From assembly GCF_030378205.1 (NCBI RefSeq), contig NZ_CP127385.1, positions 5,062,001 through 5,126,000 on the forward strand: a DNA stretch of 64,000 nucleotides, read 5' to 3'. The notes below the pieces were generated by a model. It worked only from the letters and a program-made list of their open reading frames with translations. It was not told where the DNA came from and ran no database searches. Positions 60,232 through 64,000 of this stretch are shown here, piece by piece. The stretch's first letter is position 1. The number at the start of each line of letters is the position of its first letter. This stretch comes from Bradyrhizobium sp. NP1 (GTDB lineage: Bacteria > Pseudomonadota > Alphaproteobacteria > Rhizobiales > Xanthobacteraceae). Made by a program: the position numbers and the translations under genes.

Positions 60232-60858
60232 ATGCTCAAGCTCAGGGGACAGGGAAAGGGGTTGGCGGTTGCCGCCTTCCTGATGGGGATGACTGCGTCG
60301 GCGCATGCCGGCGACGAGCGGGTGCTTTATGCGAGCCTCGGCGACGCCACGCGAGCGCCGATCGGCTGGGTTGAATTCTGCGCCGAAAACGCGAGCGAAT
60401 GCCGCGGAGGAGCGACGCAGCCACGGGACATCGTTCTGACGCAGGCCGCCTGGCGCGACCTCGTCAAGGTCAATCGCTGGGTCAACGAGACCATCAAGCC
60501 GATGACCGACATGGAGCATTGGGGCGTGATCGAGAAGTGGTCGCTCCCGACCGACGGCTACGGCGACTGCGAGGATTATGTGCTCTTGAAGCGCAAGATG
60601 CTGATCGACGCCGGCTGGCCGCGCGAAGCACTGCTGATCACGGTGGTGCGCGACAAGAAGGGCGAAGGTCACGCGGTGCTGACGGTGAAGACCGACAAGG
60701 GCGAGTTCATCCTCGACAACCAGAACGAGGCCGTCGTCGCCTGGACCGAGACCGGATACCGCTTCGTCAAGCGCCAGTCGCAGAGCGATCCGAACGTCTG
60801 GGTCTCGCTCGGCGACACCAAGCCGGCGGTCGCGACCGCCAGCGCCCACGACCGCTGA
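60232..60858 (+). CDS. Exported transglutaminase-like cysteine protease (BTLCP type)
   Basis: A 208-residue exported protein with signal peptide (GLAVAAFLMGMTASAHA, residues 10-26). The catalytic triad of the bacterial transglutaminase-like cysteine proteinase family is C113 (GYGDCEDYVL), H147 (GEGHAVLTV) and D162 (FILDNQ). Family members such as LapG cleave surface adhesins; here no LapD or adhesin gene is nearby, so that function is not implied. GGGGGG precedes ATG 60232. A C-rich candidate RNA and terminator follow. Confidence 0.88.
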   Translation: MLKLRGQGKGLAVAAFLMGMTASAHAGDERVLYASLGDATRAPIGWVEFCAENASECRGGATQPRDIVLTQAAWRDLVKVNRWVNETIKPMTDMEHWGVIEKWSLPTDGYGDCEDYVLLKRKMLIDAGWPREALLITVVRDKKGEGHAVLTVKTDKGEFILDNQNEAVVAWTETGYRFVKRQSQSDPNVWVSLGDTKPAVATASAHDR

Positions 60859-60861
60859 ACA

Positions 60862-60971
60862 CGAACGAGGAATTCACAGGTTACGCGACCCGGTCACATC
60901 CCCACCCCTCCCCGTCCCAGACCGGTTCGCGCGCGGCCAGGCTTCCCCCAAAGCCTGGCCGCAACTTTTTT
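60862..60971 (+). ncRNA. Candidate 3'UTR-derived or independent RNA with C-rich loop
   Basis: Downstream of the protease gene lie CGAGGAATTC (60866-60875), a stem of GACCCGGTC with GACCGG holding the loop CCCCACCCCTCCCCG (60900-60914), and a strong terminator (60933-60971). The C-rich loop is complementary to Shine-Dalgarno-like sequences. Whether the RNA has its own promoter is unknown. Confidence 0.4.
60933..60971 (+). terminator. Terminator after transglutaminase-like gene
   Basis: A 12-bp perfect stem GCGGCCAGGCTT/AAGCCTGGCCGC with loop CCCCCA and a run of six T. Confidence 0.88.
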
Positions 60972-61108
60972 GGCGGCCAGCAAATCATTTTGCAGCGCGA
61001 TAAATCGTTTTTGTGTTCACTCCGGAACAGATCGCCCTATGACTGCATATTAGAAATCGAAGTGCTGAACCCTGCGGAATAGGACCCGTAAGCACGAGAG
61101 AATGTGTC

Positions 61109-61306
61109 ATGGAGCGTCATCGTTTTAGACAAACCCAATCCCTTGAAAAACGACTTGCCGAAGAAGCGAAGCGCCTGCGAGCCGAAGCCAAATTGCTTCC
61201 ACCCGGCGCGGAGCGGGACGAAATGATCCGAAAAGCCCGGCAGGCCGAAATAGCCGCTCATATGAACGAGTGGCTTACATCGCCGGGACTTCGCCCACCG
61301 GAATAG
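61109..61306 (+). CDS. Small coiled-coil-like hypothetical protein
   Basis: A 65-residue strongly charged helical protein (SLEKRLAEEAKRLRAEAKLL, then GAERDEMIRKARQAEIAAHMNEWL). The heptad-like pattern suggests a short coiled coil. The gene is a common orphan type in Bradyrhizobium genomes, as far as I recall; function unknown. Start ATG 61109. Confidence 0.7.
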   Translation: MERHRFRQTQSLEKRLAEEAKRLRAEAKLLPPGAERDEMIRKARQAEIAAHMNEWLTSPGLRPPE

Positions 61307-61661
61307 AAGCAAGGCTCTGCCTCAGTTGGCGGCCTTCCCTGCCCACACGGTATCGCTGCGGCATTGCTCATCGCCATGGCGATGATCGCGAGACGAAGCT
61401 TTGACTTTGCAAGCGCTGCAAATCCGCAGCGGGAGACCGTGGGCCGGCCGCTCGAGCTCGCGGGGGCCAACGCTCTGGTTCCTCATTCCTTGCACGTAAA
61501 AGCCTCTTTTTGGTCAGAATCGTTGCGAAAGCTCGGTTCGGCGCGAGCGTTGTCGCGCCGAACATGTTCGCGTTCAGGGTGCCCGGCGTGTTGCGGACGG
61601 GCGCGTCGCCGACAGGCGATTCCCCGCGTTTTGCAGATTTCACATTGGTTTCGGGTTTTGC
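61307..61661. other. Intergenic region of about 355 bases
   Basis: No reading frame with a convincing start was seen. A short GC hairpin CGGCGCGAGCGTTGTCGCGCCG lies near 61540-61561. No RNA class was recognised. Confidence 0.4.
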
Positions 61662-62165
61662 ATGGTCATCACTTCCATCCCGTCCCCTGACGGGGCACGC
61701 GCAAGCCGCACCGGCATCGGTGCCCAGCCGATCGCGCTCGCCGCCGTCACCCTTGGCATCGTCCTGCTCGGCATCGCCTCCATCACGACCTGGCGGGCCT
61801 ATACCGGCACCTCGCCCGAAGCCGAGCGGCAGGCAGCCACGCGCCTCCTGCAGGCACGCGCCGCCCAGGCTTCCGAACAGCTCGTCGAGAAAACCAAGGG
61901 ACTGGAAGCGACCCAGCAGGAATCGATCGATCAGTTGCAGATGCTTCAGGATCAGTTGCAGTCGGTCAAACGCCTGATCGCCGCGCAGCAGGCGGACTCG
62001 CGACGGCTCTCCGAGCAGATGTCGGGACTGACCGAAGCGATCGAGGGCTTGCGGCAGTCTTTCGCCAGCGTGCGGGCCAGTGAGCCGGATCCGGCGCCCT
62101 CGGCACGCAATGGTCGCTTCCGCGGCCATGCGGCACGGTCCAGGCGGGCGCGGTCCCGCGGCTAA
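61662..62165 (+). CDS. Membrane-anchored coiled-coil protein
   Basis: A 167-residue protein with one transmembrane segment (ALAAVTLGIVLLGIASITTW, about 25-44), then a long helical coiled coil (AERQAATRLLQARAAQASEQ ... LQMLQDQLQSVKRLIAAQQ) and a basic Arg-rich tail (RFRGHAARSRRARSRG) that could bind nucleic acid or a membrane surface. Function unknown. Hairpin element 7 follows the stop. Confidence 0.78.
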   Translation: MVITSIPSPDGARASRTGIGAQPIALAAVTLGIVLLGIASITTWRAYTGTSPEAERQAATRLLQARAAQASEQLVEKTKGLEATQQESIDQLQMLQDQLQSVKRLIAAQQADSRRLSEQMSGLTEAIEGLRQSFASVRASEPDPAPSARNGRFRGHAARSRRARSRG

Positions 62166-62173
62166 GGTGCCTC

Positions 62174-62241
62174 CCAGTGGAGTGGATTTGACATTCGCTC
62201 CCCATCCTGACCGCGAGCCGGCAAAGCGAATGTCAAACTAG
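62174..62241. repeat. CTAG hairpin element 7 (B hairpin alone)
   Basis: CCAGTGGAGTGGATTTGACA TTCGCT on the left with AGCGAATGTCAAACTAG on the right. Only the B hairpin is present, 9 bases after the upstream stop. Confidence 0.7.
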
Positions 62242-62465
62242 CGCCCCTTGGCGACTGCCGAATAATTTCTTGTTTGAATGTGAACCGGCTCACACTTGAC
62301 CGGAAGAAACCGGGGCACATTGGACCGCACCGGAAGGCGCGAGCCGATTTTAATTTCCGGGGCTGGCAAGGTCGTTGGCGGTATATTGCGTCAACGGCCT
62401 TGTTTCTTTTTCAGCCCTGTTTGCTTCGGGTCTCGTGTTTTCCGAGACCGCCGGCCGCGATTCCG

Positions 62466-63089
62466 TCAACCGCAGACCTGCACCGGGCGCACCCGCCAGC
62501 CATAGCTCGTCCGCACGCGCTGCCGCACCACATAGCAGCCGCCGCCATCGGCATAGTAGCTGTCGTCATAGGCATAGTCGGGATAGTCGTAATACGGGTA
62601 GTAGTCGCCATAGAAGCCGCCGTCGCCGATGAAGAAGAACCGCCGGTGATGGCGGAAGCGGCCGTCAAAGCGGTGGTCAAAGCGACCGGCGAAATGCCGG
62701 CCCGCAACAAAGCCGGCACCGCCAGCGATTGCCGCCGTGCGCAATCCCGGCCGGAACGCGCCGGTATTCATCCCGCCCGTGTGCCACGCGCCCATGCTGG
62801 CCATGCCAGGCCGGGAGCCTCCGGCCATGGCCGGATGGAATCCACCGCCGCCGAACCCGCCGCCACGGAGACCGCCACCACCAAATCCGCCACCGCCAAA
62901 GCCGTGGCCACCGCCGAAGCCACCGCCGAAGCCGTGGCCACCGCCACCACCGCCGCCATGGCCACCACCACCACCGCCGCCATGACCACCGCCGCCGCCG
63001 CCACCACCGCCGCGCGCCGCGGCGACATCAGGTGCCAACATTGAAAGGGCTGCAGTCGCCGCCAAGGCGATCATCATCTTGCGCAACAT
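62466..63089 (-). CDS. Glycine-rich exported protein
   Basis: A 207-residue exported protein. A signal peptide (MMIALAATAALSMLAPDVAA) is followed by a glycine-rich domain of about 55 residues with GGGGHGG/GGGGFGG repeats, a middle with His/Phe/Arg, and a Tyr/Asp-rich stretch (FYGDYYPYYDYPDYAYDDSYY), ending with a Cys pair (GGCYVVRQ ... VQVCG). The base repeats in the Gly region come from codon repetition. ATG 63089 is chosen because GAGGAG lies 8 bases upstream; the in-frame GTG 63098 overlaps that site. Function unknown. Confidence 0.8.
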   Translation of the reverse strand: MLRKMMIALAATAALSMLAPDVAAARGGGGGGGGGHGGGGGGGHGGGGGGGHGFGGGFGGGHGFGGGGFGGGGLRGGGFGGGGFHPAMAGGSRPGMASMGAWHTGGMNTGAFRPGLRTAAIAGGAGFVAGRHFAGRFDHRFDGRFRHHRRFFFIGDGGFYGDYYPYYDYPDYAYDDSYYADGGGCYVVRQRVRTSYGWRVRPVQVCG

Positions 63090-63220
63090 GTCTCGCACTC
63101 CTCATCCCAATTCCGAACAGGTTCGGAATGACCGCACTGAGCCAGGGCCATCAAAAGCTAGGACAGGATTCCGGCATGTGCACGAATTGTCGCGCTCACT
63201 TCTGCGCGACCCTGCGGCAT

Positions 63221-63700
63221 TCAGCAGCCGCGGCAGATGCTCTTCACCTTCCTGTCGATCGTCTTGTCTTCTTCCTCGATCGCAGCATCACCGTTTTTCT
63301 GCGGCCCGGTCACGTCCGTGCCGGGTGCCGCTCGGCCCGCCGACCCCGTGGTGACGCCGGGCTGGGCGTTGACCGCAGAGCCTGAGGATTGTGCGGTGCC
63401 CGCGCTGTTGGTGCCGGGCGCTGGCGGCGAATTATTCAGTTTGGCGGCATTGCCGGCGCCGCTCGGATCATTCGCCGAATTGTTGAGGCCGCCGGCATTG
63501 GCCGGGCCCGAGGGCACGCCGCTGACACCCGAGGTGCCGGCGACGGCCGAGCCGGCATTGGGTGAACCGACCGCGCTGCCGGTTCCTCCGGTCGGGCCGC
63601 TCGCGGCGACGCCCGCACCGCCGCTCTGGCCGGACGCGGCGAGGGGAATAGCCGACAGCGCTAGCGCCAACGTCGCCGCCATCACAGCGCATCTGAACAT
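63221..63700 (-). CDS. Exported Gly/Ser/Ala/Pro-rich protein
   Basis: A 159-residue protein with signal peptide (MFRCAVMAATLALALSAIPLAA). The mature part is low complexity (Gly, Ser, Ala, Asn and Pro) and ends in an acidic-basic tail with two cysteines (IEEEDKTIDRKVKSICRGC). AAGGAG lies upstream of ATG 63700; an earlier in-frame ATG at 63718 overlaps it. It is likely a disordered envelope protein. Confidence 0.75.
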   Translation of the reverse strand: MFRCAVMAATLALALSAIPLAASGQSGGAGVAASGPTGGTGSAVGSPNAGSAVAGTSGVSGVPSGPANAGGLNNSANDPSGAGNAAKLNNSPPAPGTNSAGTAQSSGSAVNAQPGVTTGSAGRAAPGTDVTGPQKNGDAAIEEEDKTIDRKVKSICRGC

Positions 63701-63846
63701 GGCAATCTCCTTTGCCACTCAACGGCTGCGCCGCGAGCCCGTTCCACCGGCAATGCGATGGGGGCCATGCCGGACGCAGGTTGCAGCATTTGGATCAATC
63801 AGCCGCTATTGTTCCCATCGCTTCACCAGGCTGGGAAAACCGCGCC

Positions 63847-64000
63847 ATGCGCAAACTGATCGCATTCGACGACGACACTTTCGACAAGCTCAAGCAACTC
63901 GCGCGCGACAGGATGGCGACGTTTCAGGAACTGGCCGACGAAGCCTTCGCCGATCTGCTGAAGAAGCACGGGATCCCGATCGACCTGCGCGATGCGCTGC
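63847..64000 (+). CDS. Small protein, 3'-truncated by window end
   Basis: The gene opens at ATG 63847 (MRKLIAFDDDTFDKLKQLAR ...) and continues past 64000. The visible 51 residues (ELADEAFADLLKKHGIPIDL) resemble ribbon-helix-helix-type or 'DNA-binding protein' annotations common in Bradyrhizobium, but the fold cannot be confirmed from a fragment. GGGAAAACC lies upstream. Confidence 0.6.
   Translation, partial: MRKLIAFDDDTFDKLKQLARDRMATFQELADEAFADLLKKHGIPIDLRDAL

Noticed and set aside
62800..63020. Short regular repeats that might suggest a CRISPR or satellite
   Set aside because: They are codon-level repeats of the glycine-rich protein; no spacers of uniform length.

Overview
The window looks like a chromosomal segment of an alphaproteobacterium of the Bradyrhizobium/Nitrobacteraceae group. 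The basis is: high GC with strong third-position GC bias; a 14-codon mini-gene with an 18-nt Shine-Dalgarno that matches my recollection of the Bradyrhizobiaceae gene rreB; many small Tyr/His/Gly-rich exported proteins; Omp31-like porins; and dispersed palindromic repeats. No species call is possible from sequence alone.

Layout. 1-2228 is the AT-richer end of an integrated element. A small protein is translationally coupled to a tyrosine recombinase that points at the 3' end of a tRNA-Gly, the probable attachment site. 2229-6900 is core: tRNA-Gly, rreB, a YCII protein, tRNA-Tyr, rlmB, two exported proteins, a nickel/cobalt permease and a small secreted protein. 6900-11240 is a sulfur cassette: a YeiH-type exporter, a LysR regulator, sulfite oxidase (SorA-like, Tat-exported) and its cytochrome c (SorB-like). 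It is bounded by two copies of the same gene end, one intact and one decayed, and by a tRNA-Thr and an inverted tRNA-Thr fragment. 11521-23405 holds tRNA-Thr, a nucleoside phosphorylase, a TPR protein coupled to a 1003-residue exported orphan, several small proteins, an outer-membrane beta-barrel, a tandem pair of TPR paralogues and an S10 peptidase. 23648-33300 carries NAD kinase, a receiver/Hpt pair, a DUF2336 protein, a phospholipase D-like protein, a lytic transglycosylase, hisI, folE, a NifU-like protein and a ClpP-fold exported protein. 33550-43917 has yidD, a serine hydrolase with a divergent LysR, an exported protein plus APC permease operon, a hydrolase, an MFS exporter and a second ClpP-fold protein. 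44178-64000 has thrS, a nitroreductase, a PAS-GGDEF-EAL protein, a patatin, a CBS protein, a rhomboid protease, a PAS protein, an NTF2-like protein, a cupin, a zinc alcohol dehydrogenase, an MBL hydrolase, an MFS transporter, a PilZ protein, a transglutaminase-like protease, small exported proteins and a gene cut by the window end.

Main non-coding observations. (1) A family of bipartite hairpin elements bounded by CTAGTG...CACTAG is present at seven places in two subfamilies that share a linker. In five cases the terminal CTAG supplies the TAG stop codon of the flanking gene. (2) rreB has a readable promoter and terminator, giving a transcript of about 165 nt. (3) There is an orphan minus-strand small-RNA candidate at about 53,393-53,546. 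A probable 3'UTR RNA at about 60,862-60,971 carries loops complementary to it. Functions are read from protein motifs without database searches; start codons were chosen by ribosome-binding sites and signal peptides where the longest reading frame looked wrong.
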